The position numbers and the translations under genes were made by a program. 64,000 nucleotides of DNA, taken from the NCBI GenBank assembly GCA_963805295.1, contig CAWDTW010000034.1:186001-250000 (forward strand), given 5' to 3'. The notes below the pieces were generated by a model. The model searched no databases. It worked only from the letters and a program-made list of their open reading frames with translations, and was not told where the DNA came from. The stretch comes from Roseiarcus sp963805295 (GTDB taxonomy: Bacteria > Pseudomonadota > Alphaproteobacteria > Rhizobiales > Beijerinckiaceae). This document shows, one piece after another, positions 26,167 to 35,539 of this stretch. Each line of letters opens with the position of its first letter. Position 1 is the first letter of the stretch.

Positions 26167-26738
26167 GTGAGCGGGACCGCCTCGCGCTCGCTTCTGAGGA
26201 TCGCGATCCGCGTATCGCCATAGATTCGCTCGTCGACGAGCCTCAGCCCTTCGAGCGCGGGAATCTCCGCCTTGGCCGCCTCCTCCACGACGCAGAGCGC
26301 GTCCGGCTCGAGCCAGCCGCCCTCGATGAGGCGCGCGAGCGCGGGCCCGGCGAGGTTCCGCCCGTAGGGCGGATCGAGGAAGGCGATCGCGAACGGTCCG
26401 CCCGAAGGCGCTGCGCCGAGCTTGGTCGCGTCCGCCCGCCAGATGCGGGTGACGCCGCCGAGCGCGAGCGCCTCGACATTGGCGCGCAGAAGCGCGCGCG
26501 CTTCCGCCGCGTTGTCGACGAAGAGCGCGAAGCGCGCCCCGCGCGACAGCGCCTCGATCGCCAGCGCCCCCGATCCGGCGAAGAGGTCGACCACCCGCGC
26601 GCCTTCGATACGGCCGGGATGGCGGTGCTCGAGGATGTCGAAGATCGATTCGCGCAACCGCTCTGAGGTCGGGCGGATCGCCCGCGAGGACGGCGCGGCG
26701 AGAGCGCGGCCTTTCAGACGGCCGCCCACGATCCGCAC
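26163..26738 (-). CDS. rsmD: 16S rRNA (guanine-966 N2)-methyltransferase
   Basis: 191 residues from GTG 26738 (start reads MRIVGGRLKGRALAAP, the classic RsmD N-terminus). The SAM-binding VVDLFAGSGALAIEALSRGA and the catalytic DPPY motif (FLDPPYGRN) are both present. Methylates G966 of 16S rRNA in the assembled small subunit. It begins 4 bp after the stop of the pseudouridine synthase gene, forming a two-gene RNA-modification operon. Confidence 0.93.
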   Translation of the reverse strand: MRIVGGRLKGRALAAPSSRAIRPTSERLRESIFDILEHRHPGRIEGARVVDLFAGSGALAIEALSRGARFALFVDNAAEARALLRANVEALALGGVTRIWRADATKLGAAPSGGPFAIAFLDPPYGRNLAGPALARLIEGGWLEPDALCVVEEAAKAEIPALEGLRLVDERIYGDTRIAILRSEREAVPLT

Positions 26739-26742
26739 GGGC

Positions 26743-28341
26743 TCAGGGCTTTCGCGGCGGGCGGCGCGCGCCGCCGGGTCCCTTCGACGGCCCCTTGCCG
26801 GGCGGGCGGCCGCCGGGGCGGCCGGGCGAAGCGCGGCCGGGACGCGGCGCGCCGCCCGCACGCTTGGTCCGCTCGCCGTCCGGCCGCTTCTCCTGCGGAC
26901 GATCGAATTTTCGCTCGCGCGGCGGGCCGCCCGCACGCTTGGTCCGCTCGCCGTCCGGCCGCTCGAAACGGCGCTCGCGCGGTCCTCGTTCGCCCTCCTC
27001 GGCGCGGGGTCGGCGCGGCTTGAACTCCGAGCGCGGTCCTCGCTCCTTGCGTTCAGCCCGAGGGGGACGCTCGCGGCCTTCGCCGTCGCGCGCCCGTTTC
27101 ATTTCGAACGAACCCGGCCGCCGCGGGCGCTCGGCCGTTTCCCGCTTCGGCTCGGACGTCCGCCCTCGCCGCTCGCCCGCCCGCGGGCGACCCGCCTTGC
27201 GGGGCGCGCCCGCCTCCGCGGCGGCGCGCTTGCGGGCCCCCTCGCCTGCGGGCGAGATGCGTTCGACCGCGATCGTCCGCCCCTTGCGGTCATGGGTGGC
27301 GCTGCGTTCGACGCGCTTGCGCGGGCCGGCCGCGTCGGCGGCGATCTCCGCCCGCAGGGCCGAGACATGCTTGCGGCGGCGCTCGGGGGTGGAGGGCGCC
27401 GGCGGCGGCGCGCGGCGCGGCGTCGCCTCCTTTTCGAACCGCCGAGCGCGCTCCTCGTCGCGGCCTCGCTCGAGGCCGGTCCGCTCGCGGGACGGGCCTT
27501 CGCGGCGGCCCCGACGCTCTTCGCGAGGTTCTGCGGCGGGCTTGGCCCGCTCGAGGACCGGCGCGTCGAAATCGACGCCCGCTTCCCTCGCGAGTTTCGC
27601 GCCGAGCTGGTCGCGCAGCACCCGGGTGGGCGCCTCCGCGACTTCGCCCTCGGCCAAATCGCCGAGCTCGAACGGGCCGAAGGAGACGCGGATGAGCCGG
27701 TTGACCGCCAGCCCGAGATGCTCGAGCACCTTCTTGATCTCGCGGTTCTTGCCCTCGCGCAGGCCCATGGCGATCCAGGCGTTGGAGCCCTGCTCGCGGT
27801 CGAGCCTCGCCTCGATCCCCGCGTAGTCGATCCCGTCGACGGTCACGCCGTCGCGCAACGCGTCGAGCTTCGCCTGGTCGATGCGCCCGTGCGCCCGCAC
27901 CCGATAGCGGCGCAGCCACCCGGTCGCGGGCAATTCCAGCACTCGGGCGAGGCCGCCGTCGTTGGTCAGCAGGAGCAGGCCCTCGCTGTTGATGTCGAGC
28001 CGACCGACCGCCATGAGGCGCGGCAGATCCGGCGGCAGCGCGTCGAAAATGGTCGGCCGCCCCTCCGGATCGCGCGCGGTGGTGACGAGCCCGCGCGGTT
28101 TATGGAACAGAAACAGCCGGGTGCGCTCGGGCGCGGCGAGCGGCTTGCCGTCGACCCGCACGTCGTCGGCCTCGGTGACGTTAGTGGCCGGGCTGTCGAG
28201 CGTCTTGCCGTTGACGGCGACGCGGCCCGCGGCGATCCAGGCTTCCGCGTCGCGGCGGGAGCAGAGGCCGGCGCGCGCCATCGCTTTGGCGATGCGCTGG
28301 CCTTGGCGGACCCCCGGACGCGGCATCTTCTCGTCGCTCAT
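26743..28341 (-). CDS. rluB: Ribosomal large-subunit pseudouridine synthase RluB-like with long basic tail
   Basis: 532 residues from ATG 28341. The S4 RNA-binding domain (about 14-75, RIAKAMARAGLCSRRDAEAW) is followed by an RsuA-family catalytic domain with VGRLDINSEGLLLLTNDG, holding the catalytic Asp, and GLREGKNREIKKVLEHLG. After about residue 255 the protein becomes a ~280-residue Arg/Lys/Glu/Pro-rich tail (repeats such as RPDGERTKRAGG twice), a low-complexity extension common in alphaproteobacterial homologues and probably RNA-binding and disordered. The target is likely 23S U2605. It precedes rsmD and is divergent from tadA. Confidence 0.9.
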   Translation of the reverse strand: MSDEKMPRPGVRQGQRIAKAMARAGLCSRRDAEAWIAAGRVAVNGKTLDSPATNVTEADDVRVDGKPLAAPERTRLFLFHKPRGLVTTARDPEGRPTIFDALPPDLPRLMAVGRLDINSEGLLLLTNDGGLARVLELPATGWLRRYRVRAHGRIDQAKLDALRDGVTVDGIDYAGIEARLDREQGSNAWIAMGLREGKNREIKKVLEHLGLAVNRLIRVSFGPFELGDLAEGEVAEAPTRVLRDQLGAKLAREAGVDFDAPVLERAKPAAEPREERRGRREGPSRERTGLERGRDEERARRFEKEATPRRAPPPAPSTPERRRKHVSALRAEIAADAAGPRKRVERSATHDRKGRTIAVERISPAGEGARKRAAAEAGAPRKAGRPRAGERRGRTSEPKRETAERPRRPGSFEMKRARDGEGRERPPRAERKERGPRSEFKPRRPRAEEGERGPRERRFERPDGERTKRAGGPPRERKFDRPQEKRPDGERTKRAGGAPRPGRASPGRPGGRPPGKGPSKGPGGARRPPRKP

Positions 28342-28464
28342 GCTCGTTCGGCTCCAATCGCCAGCGCTTCCGCATTGCCCGAAGCAAAGGCCTGTCCTAA
28401 GCCCGAACGCCCGGGCGCGCCAAATGAAAAACGGGCGGCGTCGCCTTCGAACGCGGAGCGATCC

Positions 28465-28926
28465 ATGTCGAACGCAGAGGACGAGGCCGGCGATCCGATG
28501 AGCCTCGCCTTCGCCGAGGCGCGGGCGGCGGAGGCGCGCGGCGAGGCGCCGGTCGGCGCGGCGCTCGTGTGCGACGGCGCCGTCGTCGCGCGCGCCGGCA
28601 ACCGCACCGGGGAGCTCGCCGATCCGACCGCCCACGCCGAACTCCTCGTCATCCGCGCGGGCGCCGCCGCGATCGGCTCCGAGCGTCTCGTCGGCTGCGA
28701 CCTTTACGTGACCCTCGAGCCCTGCGCGATGTGCGCCGGCGCGATTTCGCACGCGCGCCTGCGCCGTCTCTATTACGCTGCGCCCGACCCGAAGGGCGGG
28801 GCCGTCGACCATGGCCCGCGCTTATTCGGTCAGCCGACCTGCCATCACGCGCCGGAAGTCTACGGCGGCATCCGCGAGAGCGAGGCGGCGGCGATGCTCA
28901 GCGCCTTCTTCGCCGCGAGGCGCTGA
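28465..28926 (+). CDS. tadA: tRNA-specific adenosine deaminase
   Basis: 153 residues from ATG 28465. Cytidine-deaminase-fold zinc enzyme that makes inosine at the wobble position of tRNA-Arg(ACG). The zinc ligand and proton shuttle are in THAHAE-type HAE (ADPTAHAELLVIRAG), and the two Cys ligands are in PCAMC (LEPCAMCAGAISHARL). The C-terminal RLFGQPTCHHAPEVYGGI matches TadA rather than riboflavin or guanine deaminases. Divergent from rluB with about 120 bp between starts. Confidence 0.92.
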   Translation: MSNAEDEAGDPMSLAFAEARAAEARGEAPVGAALVCDGAVVARAGNRTGELADPTAHAELLVIRAGAAAIGSERLVGCDLYVTLEPCAMCAGAISHARLRRLYYAAPDPKGGAVDHGPRLFGQPTCHHAPEVYGGIRESEAAAMLSAFFAARR

Positions 28927-28988
28927 GGACCGCGGGTTGCCAAAGCCGCGCGCGCCGTGACACGATCGCCGCGCCTGATTGAGAGCGC

Positions 28989-29030
28989 CTAAAGCATGAT
29001 GCGATATCGTAAAATCGCATCATGCTTTAG
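28989..29030. repeat. 17-bp palindromic intergenic repeat
   Basis: CTAAAGCATGATGCGAT (28989-29005) is perfectly inverted at 29014-29030 with an 8-base loop. The following stretch (to 29092) is another AT-richer hairpin-like block ending CATCCCGCTTTAG. This is the style of dispersed intergenic palindromes common in Rhizobiales. It lies between tadA and the MetE-like gene and could also act as a terminator for tadA. Confidence 0.8.
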
Positions 29031-29103
29031 AGTCCTCGAAAACGCGGGATTGTTGCGAAAAACCGGCATCCGCTTTTTTGCATCCCGCTTTAGGGAGGAG
29101 CCC

Positions 29104-30219
29104 ATGCCCCGTCCGCCGTTCCGCGCCGACCATGTCGGCAGTTTCCTGCGACCCGAACGCCTGAGGGAGGCGCGGGAGAGATTCGCCGCCGGCGGCCTTG
29201 CCGCGGAAGACCTTCACGCGATCGAGGACGAATGCATCCGCCAGGTCGTCAGCGCGCAGGAGAACGTGGGCCTCAAAGGGATCACCGACGGCGAGTTCCG
29301 CCGCACCTACTTCCATGTCGATTTCCTGGAGCGCCTCGAGGGCGTCGAGACCCACTACGGCGAATTCGTCGCCACGTTCCGCAAGAACAACGGCACGGAG
29401 GTCGGCTTCAGGCCGCCGACCATGCACGTGGGCAGCAAGGTCCGCTGGGTCGCGCCGATCCAGGGCCCGGACTTCGATTTCCTGAAGTCGGCGACGACCC
29501 GCACGCCGAAAGTCTGCATCCCGGCCCCCTCGATGCTGCATTTCCGCGGCGGGCGCGAGGCGATCAGCGAGGCGGTCTATCCGAACCTCGAGGATTTCTT
29601 CGCCGATCTCACGGCCGCCTACCGCGCCGAGGTCGCCGATCTCGCCTCGCGCGGCTGCCGCTATCTGCAGTTCGACGACACCAATCTCGCCTATCTCTGC
29701 GACCCCGACATCCGCGCCCGCACCAAGGCGCGCGGCGACGATCCGGACGCGCTGACCCGGCTCTATTGCCGGCTGATCAACGATTCGATCCGCGACCGGC
29801 CGGCCGACATGACGATCTGCGTCCATCTCTGCCGCGGCAATTTCAAGAGCGCCTGGGTGGCTCAGGGCGGGTATGAGCCGGTCGCCGAGATCCTGCTCAA
29901 CGAGATGAAGATCGACGGCTTCTTCCTCGAATACGACGACGAGCGCTCGGGCGATTTCGCCCCGCTCCGCTTCGCGCCGAAGAGCGCGACGATCGTTCTG
30001 GGACTCATGAGCTCCAAGCGCGCCACCGCGGAGCCGAAGGACGTGGTCAAGCGCCGCATCGAGGAGGCGACGAAGTATGTGCCCCTCGGCCAGTGCGCGC
30101 TGAGCCACCAGTGCGGCTTCTCCTCGACCGCGCACGGCAACGACCTCTCCGAGGCCGACCAATGGATCAAGCTCGCCCGCCTGGTCGAGATCGCCGAGGA
30201 GGTTTGGGGAGGGGCATAG
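29104..30219 (+). CDS. Cobalamin-independent methionine synthase-like (MetE C-domain/YxjG family)
   Basis: 371-residue single-domain relative of the MetE catalytic half. ATG 29104 has AGGGAGGAG directly upstream. It begins PFRADHVGSFLRP and carries ITDGEFRRTYFHVDF, YLQFDDTNLAYLCD, CVHLCRGNF (His and Cys zinc ligands) and C-terminal CGFSSTAHGN (third zinc ligand Cys). Short MetE-like proteins of this type transfer a methyl group to homocysteine or related thiols from donors that may not be folate. No MetR or riboswitch is seen nearby. Stands alone. Confidence 0.88.
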   Translation: MPRPPFRADHVGSFLRPERLREARERFAAGGLAAEDLHAIEDECIRQVVSAQENVGLKGITDGEFRRTYFHVDFLERLEGVETHYGEFVATFRKNNGTEVGFRPPTMHVGSKVRWVAPIQGPDFDFLKSATTRTPKVCIPAPSMLHFRGGREAISEAVYPNLEDFFADLTAAYRAEVADLASRGCRYLQFDDTNLAYLCDPDIRARTKARGDDPDALTRLYCRLINDSIRDRPADMTICVHLCRGNFKSAWVAQGGYEPVAEILLNEMKIDGFFLEYDDERSGDFAPLRFAPKSATIVLGLMSSKRATAEPKDVVKRRIEEATKYVPLGQCALSHQCGFSSTAHGNDLSEADQWIKLARLVEIAEEVWGGA

Positions 30220-30736
30220 GGCGAAATCTCGTCAGGCCATTCCGCCGCCCTCATTGCCAGCGACCTCCGGATGGCTTCGTCGTCTTACGCCTCACAATGA
30301 CGCGCCGGGATTGACTTGAATTCGACTCGGCCGGTCGCCTGCAGCTTTCATTGTCGATATCTCGCAATCGCCGCCGGCGGCAGCCGGCCTGCGATTTGAA
30401 AAGCAACGCTGGCGGTCGGGGCCGCCTCCGATCTGCGACTTGCCGCGCCATGGCGCCCGGCCTTCGAAAGGTCGCTTGGCCTGTGTCCGAGCTTGTTCGC
30501 AATTCGCTCGACGAGCGATGTGACGACCGTCACTGCATTCCTTCCCTCATAAGACCAGTGTGGGGGGGTCGGCGAGCGTATCGTCGTGACCGCCGACACC
30601 ATCGCTGCGAGTGCCGAACAACGGCCAAAAAGCCTTTACCCAACCGGGGCGGAAGCGCCGAATCGCATACGTTCCGCTGCATCGCGCAATGCTCAATTTT
30701 TGGCAGGAAAACGATCTCAAAGACGGGAGGAACTTC
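30220..30736. other. Intergenic region before the BTRD hydrolase
   Basis: About 517 bases with no convincing gene. In-frame sequence upstream of 30737 exists from 30611 but lacks family similarity, and a strong Shine-Dalgarno sits only before 30737. The central part is AT-richer than its neighbours and probably holds the promoter. Confidence 0.4.
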
Positions 30737-33259
30737 ATGCTCTTTCAAGCCTATCACGGCGTAACGGCCGCCGAACATCAGACAAACTTCAACAAATGGT
30801 CCGCCCAGGGCTATCGGATGATTTCGCTCAGCGTGTATGGCGACCCGGGCGCCGCGTTGTACGCGGCCGTGTGGGTGCAGCGCGCCGGGCCGGCTTATGT
30901 CGCGATCCACGGCGTGGACGCCGCCGGCTATCAGAGCTTCTTCACCAAATCGTCGAACGAGGGCTATTACCCCGTGCTCGTCTCGGCGACTGGCTCGATC
31001 AACGACGCCGTGTTCGCGTCCGTATTCGAACAGGGCAATCCGGGACCCTGGTTCGGACGCCACGGCATGACGCCCGCCGATTTCGCGGCCGCCAACACAT
31101 CAGCCCTCAACAACGGCCAAATGATCCGATCTTTCTCGATCTACGGAACGTCCTCGGATCGGCGCTACGCGGCGATCTGGCATCCCAATCCGAGCTACGT
31201 GAAATCGCACGTGCATCCGGCCGACGGCGCCTCCGCCTATCAGACGAACTTCAACGCCGAGACCCAGCTTCCCGGCGTCTACCTGAACGCCTATCGGGCA
31301 GCCTACGTCGCGCTGTCGAGCGACGCGACCTATTGCTCGGTGTTCAAGGACGATTTCGTCGGACCCTGGGTCGCCCGCCACGGCCTTTCCGGCGCCGACT
31401 ACCAGACCTTCTTCAACCAGCAGGTCGCCGAGGGCTTCTATCCGATCGTCGTGCAAGGCGGCGGCACAACCGCTTCGCCGATCTACGCTGCGATCTTCGC
31501 CAGGCAGGACATTCCCGACGTCCGCCAATTGACCGTCACCGGGGCGCCGCTCGCCGCGCTCGCGCCGGTCGATCAGGCCGTGCAGATCTTCATGCAGGAC
31601 AACGGCGTGCGCGCGGCGCAGGTCGCCATCGCTAAGAACGGCGCAATGAAGGCGTCGCGCGGGTACACCTGGGCGGAGCCGGCCTATCGCGTGACGCAGC
31701 CGACCGATCGTTTCCTGCTGGCGAGCTGCAGCAAGATGTTCTGCGCCGCGGCGATCCAGAGCCTCTACAACAGCGGAAAGCTGCAGCCGCCGACCCTGAC
31801 CGTCAAACCCAACGGGAACGAAAAGCCCGTCGTCGGCGACACGGTGACGGGCAACAAGACCGGCGCGATCGCTGTTGTTTCTGCGGTCAATGGCGGCACG
31901 CTGACGCTCGTCTCGGTTCTCAACACGTTCACGACCGCCGACAATGCCGCCACGATGAGCAATTCGGGCGGCACGGTTGCGGTGCTCGCCTTCAATCCGG
32001 GAACGAAGGTCTATCCCCTGCTCGGATTCTCGCATCCCGCCGATTCGCGCAGCGACACGATCACGGTGCAACAACTGCTCGACCACCAGGGCGGTTACAA
32101 CGACGGCCGAAATCCCAATTATCCGGCGGCGCTCGATCCGACTTACAGCATGCGGCAGATCGGTCAGGCGCTCGGACATGTCGTGTCCAGCAAGCGCGAC
32201 ATAGCGACTTACATGTATGGTCAGCCGCTGCAGTTCCCGCCGGGGACGGACTCGGCTTATTCGAACTACGGCTATCTGCTGCTCGGCGCGGTCATCGAGC
32301 ATGTCACGGGCATGAGCTATCACGCCTATCTCGCGAACGCCGTCCTGCAGCCGGCGGGCATCGGCGAGGTCGAGGTGTTCCCGACGCGCGCCGCCGGTCG
32401 CACCGCGCACCAGGCGATCGCCGAGGATCAGTCGCCCCAGGATTTTGGACTGGGATTGGATCCGCTCGATCTCACCTCCACGCTCAAGATCCCGAACGTC
32501 TATGGCGGCGACGGCGAGATCAACGAAATCGGCGACCCGAACGACGGCACGGGCGCCTCGGCCGAGGCCATGGCGCAGTTCGTCCACACCCACGCCGTAT
32601 GGGGCAATGGCGGCCGGGCGCCAGGCGCCGCGCGAGCGGGCGGCACGCCGGGCGCCTCCACGTGGGCCGAATCGCGCTGGGACGGGGTCGATTGGGCCTA
32701 CACGGTGAACACGCGCGATTTCCCGCCGACCGACGGCGCGGTCGCAGCCACCACCGCCGAGGGCAAGCAGGCGCTGAAGACGACGGCGTTCACGCTCACG
32801 GTGGCGAACGGCGGAACCGCCGGCTTCGAGCCCTCGGGCCATCTGCTCGTGGACACGATCAGCAACGGAACCCAGCTTGTCGCCTACACGGGCCTGAACG
32901 CCGCGACGAACGCGTTTACGGGTTGCACGGCGCCGGCCAACGCCGGCACGGCTGCCGACGGCGCCAATGTGAAGCAGGCCGCGACCGTCGTCGGCGCGCC
33001 GGCGCTCACCCAGACGCCCTTCACGTTGAACGTGAGCAAGAACGGTACGCAGGGTTTCGCGCGCGCCGGAATGCTGCTGGTCAGCAATTCCGCCAACGCG
33101 CAGCAGTTGATCCGCTATACGGGGCTCGGGGCCGACGCTTTCGAGGGATGCGCGGCGCTCCTGCCCGGCGCTGGGAGCGTGGCCGCGGGCGCCGTGGTGA
33201 CGCAAGCCACGCTTGCGACGGCCGTCGACACGTTGCTCAACGCGATTGCTCTGCCGTAG
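30737..33259 (+). CDS. Serine hydrolase of class C beta-lactamase fold with N-terminal BTRD-type repeats and two beta-rich insertions
   Basis: 840 residues. ATG 30737 is set by GGGAGG six bases upstream. Residues 1-260 are about five repeats of ~50 residues with motifs GYRMISLSVYGD, YAAVWVQR, PAYVAIHGV and GPWFGRHGM. This matches the bacterial tandem repeat domain found in polyglycine-hydrolase-like proteins. Residues 280-840 are a beta-lactamase/transpeptidase-like fold with nucleophile SxxK (S330-K333) and YxN (Y508-N510). The third-motif region reads RAGGTPGA near 634. Two segments are foreign to the fold: about 352-427, and about 664-828, the latter containing two ~75-residue repeats. No signal peptide is visible. 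Substrate unknown; peptide or ester hydrolysis is inferred. Confidence 0.82.
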   Translation: MLFQAYHGVTAAEHQTNFNKWSAQGYRMISLSVYGDPGAALYAAVWVQRAGPAYVAIHGVDAAGYQSFFTKSSNEGYYPVLVSATGSINDAVFASVFEQGNPGPWFGRHGMTPADFAAANTSALNNGQMIRSFSIYGTSSDRRYAAIWHPNPSYVKSHVHPADGASAYQTNFNAETQLPGVYLNAYRAAYVALSSDATYCSVFKDDFVGPWVARHGLSGADYQTFFNQQVAEGFYPIVVQGGGTTASPIYAAIFARQDIPDVRQLTVTGAPLAALAPVDQAVQIFMQDNGVRAAQVAIAKNGAMKASRGYTWAEPAYRVTQPTDRFLLASCSKMFCAAAIQSLYNSGKLQPPTLTVKPNGNEKPVVGDTVTGNKTGAIAVVSAVNGGTLTLVSVLNTFTTADNAATMSNSGGTVAVLAFNPGTKVYPLLGFSHPADSRSDTITVQQLLDHQGGYNDGRNPNYPAALDPTYSMRQIGQALGHVVSSKRDIATYMYGQPLQFPPGTDSAYSNYGYLLLGAVIEHVTGMSYHAYLANAVLQPAGIGEVEVFPTRAAGRTAHQAIAEDQSPQDFGLGLDPLDLTSTLKIPNVYGGDGEINEIGDPNDGTGASAEAMAQFVHTHAVWGNGGRAPGAARAGGTPGASTWAESRWDGVDWAYTVNTRDFPPTDGAVAATTAEGKQALKTTAFTLTVANGGTAGFEPSGHLLVDTISNGTQLVAYTGLNAATNAFTGCTAPANAGTAADGANVKQAATVVGAPALTQTPFTLNVSKNGTQGFARAGMLLVSNSANAQQLIRYTGLGADAFEGCAALLPGAGSVAAGAVVTQATLATAVDTLLNAIALP

Positions 33260-33644
33260 TTCGGCGCGCCTCGGCCTGTGCGTCGCCCCGACCGAGGGTC
33301 CGGGCGACGCACACGCCGCCTCCCCAAGTTCTCGCCCCGTCGCCCCGCCATAGCTCGTCGACACACGGGCATATTTCGCCGCCCTATGGCGCGGCCCGCT
33401 CCCGTCAACGTGGGGAGAGAGACCATCGGCGCCTCCAACCCATCACAAAATGCTTGAGTGGCGCGTAAATTCTGCGGCGGCGTCCGTCCTCTCCCCTTGC
33501 GATCGAAGGCGGACGCGCCGATTGTGCGGCGGGACGTGGGTCGGGCGCTACGCCACAACGCTCGTTGGCGACGACCTCTTGTTCTCGTCCCTCGGTCGCA
33601 AGGGACCGTGGGTCGACTGGCGCGAAGGAAAGGACAGTTAGGGA
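33260..33644. other. Intergenic gap
   Basis: 385 bases between two plus-strand genes. No gene with family similarity, no clear terminator with T-run and no repeat recognised. AGGGAG lies just before the GTG at 33645. Confidence 0.4.
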
Positions 33645-35106
33645 GTGCACGCGACGTCCGGGCTCACATGGTATCCCACCGACCGGTGCTTCATCGGCGG
33701 CCGCTGGGTCGCCCCACTGTCCGGCGCAAGCCTTCCGCTTGAAGACCCGTCGCGCGGCGTCGCGATCGGCGCGATTGCGCGCGGGGAGAGCGCCGACATC
33801 GACGCCGCGGTCGAGGCGGCGGAGCGGGCGCTCGCCGGCGAGTGGGGGCGGCTCGCCGCGACCGAGCGCGGCCGGCTCATGGCGAAGCTCGCCGACCTCA
33901 TCGGGAGCCGCGTCGAGGAGCTCGCGCGGATCGAGGCGCTTCGACGTCGGCAAGCCGCTGAAGCAGGGCCGCGCCGACGCGCTGGCGATGGCGCGCTACA
34001 TGGAGTTCTACGCCGGCGCGGCCGACAAGGTGATGGGCGAGACGATCCCCTATCTCGACGGCTACACCGTCTATACTTTGCGCGAGCCGCATGGCGTCAC
34101 CGGCCATATCGCGCCGTGGAACTATCCGATGCAGATCGCCGGGCGCACCATCGGCGCGGCGCTGGCTATGGGCAACGCCTGCGTCTTGAAGCCTGCCGAG
34201 GAGGCCTGCCTCACCTCGCTCGCGCTCGCCGATCTTGCGCGCGAGGCGGGCTTTCCCGCGGGCGCGCTCAACGTCGTGCCCGGCCTCGGCGAGGAAGCCG
34301 GCGCGGCGCTGGCCGAACACCCCGGCGTGCGCCACGTCTCCTTTACCGGCTCGGTCGCGGTCGGCGCGCTGGTGCAGGCGGCGGCGGCGCGTCATGTCGC
34401 CCCTGTCACGCTCGAACTCGGCGGCAAGTCGCCGCAGCTCGTCTTCGCCGACGCCGATCTCGAACGCGCCCTGCCGTTCCTGGTCAACGCAGGGATTCAG
34501 AACGCCGGCCAGACCTGCTCGGCCGGCTCGCGCATCCTGATCGAGCGCTCGCGCTACGCCGAAGTGGTCGAACGCATGGCCGAGCTCTACCGGGCCTTGC
34601 GCGTCGGGCCGGCCGACGCCGACCTCGACCTCGGTCCGCTCATCTCCGCGCGACAGAAGGCGATCGTCGAGAGCTTCATCAGGGACGGCGCGGACCTCGC
34701 GACCGCCGCGCAAGGCGCCATCGTCCCCGACGCCCCGAGCGGCGGGCATTATGTGCCCCCGACCCTGTTCGCCGGCGTGAAGCGCGATCATCGCCTGGCG
34801 CAGGAGGAGATTTTCGGCCCGGTGCAGGTGGCGATCCCGTTCGACGACGAGGCCGACGCGGCGTCAATCGCCAACGGGACCGGCTACGGCCTCGTCGCGG
34901 GGGTGTGGACGGCGGACGGCGCGCGGCAGATGCGGCTTGCCAAGGCGTTGCGCTCGGGCCAGGTGTTCATCAACAATTACGGCGCGGGCGGCGGGGTCGA
35001 ACTTCCGTTCGGCGGCGTCGGCAGGTCGGGCCACGGGCGCGAAAAGGGCTTCGAGGCGCTCTACGGCTTCTCGGCGCTGAAGACGGTCGCGGCATGGCAC
35101 GGCTGA
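33645..35106 (+). CDS. NAD(P)-dependent aldehyde dehydrogenase, one-base frameshift
   Basis: Aldehyde dehydrogenase superfamily enzyme oxidising an aldehyde to its acid. GTG 33645 reads YPTDRCFIGGRWVAPLSG to RIEAL. It then shifts frame near 33940 and continues DVGKPLKQGRADALAMARYM to the stop. Removing one T at 33940-33941 (GCGCTTCGAC to GCGCTCGAC) gives 486 continuous residues; total length is 3n+1. Catalytic features are FTGSVAVG (cofactor loop), ELGGKSPQ (general-base Glu) and NAGQTCSAGSR (nucleophile Cys). The VELPFGGVGRSGHGREKG end is typical. Substrate not predictable, though betaine- or gamma-glutamyl-aldehyde dehydrogenases are close in pattern. Confidence 0.88.
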
Positions 35107-35133
35107 ACGGTTGGCCGCCCTGGGGAGCTCTTC

Positions 35134-35526
35134 ATGCGTAGGCATGCGCTCATCGCCTGTCTCGCCGCGCTCGCGCTCACGGGCTGCGCGCTCGCGCCGG
35201 AATTCAAGACCTTCTATCTCTCCGGCCGCGACTGGCGGGGCGCGGAGCTGTCGGGGCGCGGGCGCCTGACCGTCGCCGACGCGGTCGCCGGCGCCGCGCC
35301 GCTGACCGTCACGATCCTCGAGATCGGCGCTCTTGCCGGATTGCCCTTTGATCTCGAGCGCCGGCTGCGGATTCAGGACGAGCGCGCCCGGAACTTGGCG
35401 GCGGCGCTGGAGCGCCATGGGGTCGCCCCAGCGGACATCGGCCTCGAGGCCGTCCCGGCGGACGGCTCCGAGCGCGAGCCGCCGCCGCTGCTCGCTAGGC
35501 GCATGGTCGTCGTCATTCATTATTGA
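35134..35526 (+). CDS. Small lipoprotein with OmpA-C-like ending
   Basis: 130 residues from ATG 35134. A signal peptide with lipobox LTGC (Cys18) is followed by FKTFYLSGRDWRGAELSG. The C-terminal half (RARNLAAALERHGVAPADIG, ending PLLARRMVVVIHY) has the layout of an OmpA-family peptidoglycan-binding segment, where a helix precedes a final strand carrying the Arg. It is much shorter than usual, so true peptidoglycan binding is uncertain. It lies 27 bp after the aldehyde dehydrogenase and 13 bp before aroQ, all on the plus strand. Confidence 0.65.
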   Translation: MRRHALIACLAALALTGCALAPEFKTFYLSGRDWRGAELSGRGRLTVADAVAGAAPLTVTILEIGALAGLPFDLERRLRIQDERARNLAAALERHGVAPADIGLEAVPADGSEREPPPLLARRMVVVIHY

Positions 35527-35539
35527 AGGGAAAGACCGC

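Noticed and set aside
31100..33364. 754-codon minus-strand open frame
   Set aside because: Antisense of the BTRD hydrolase; no recognisable motif and no start signal.
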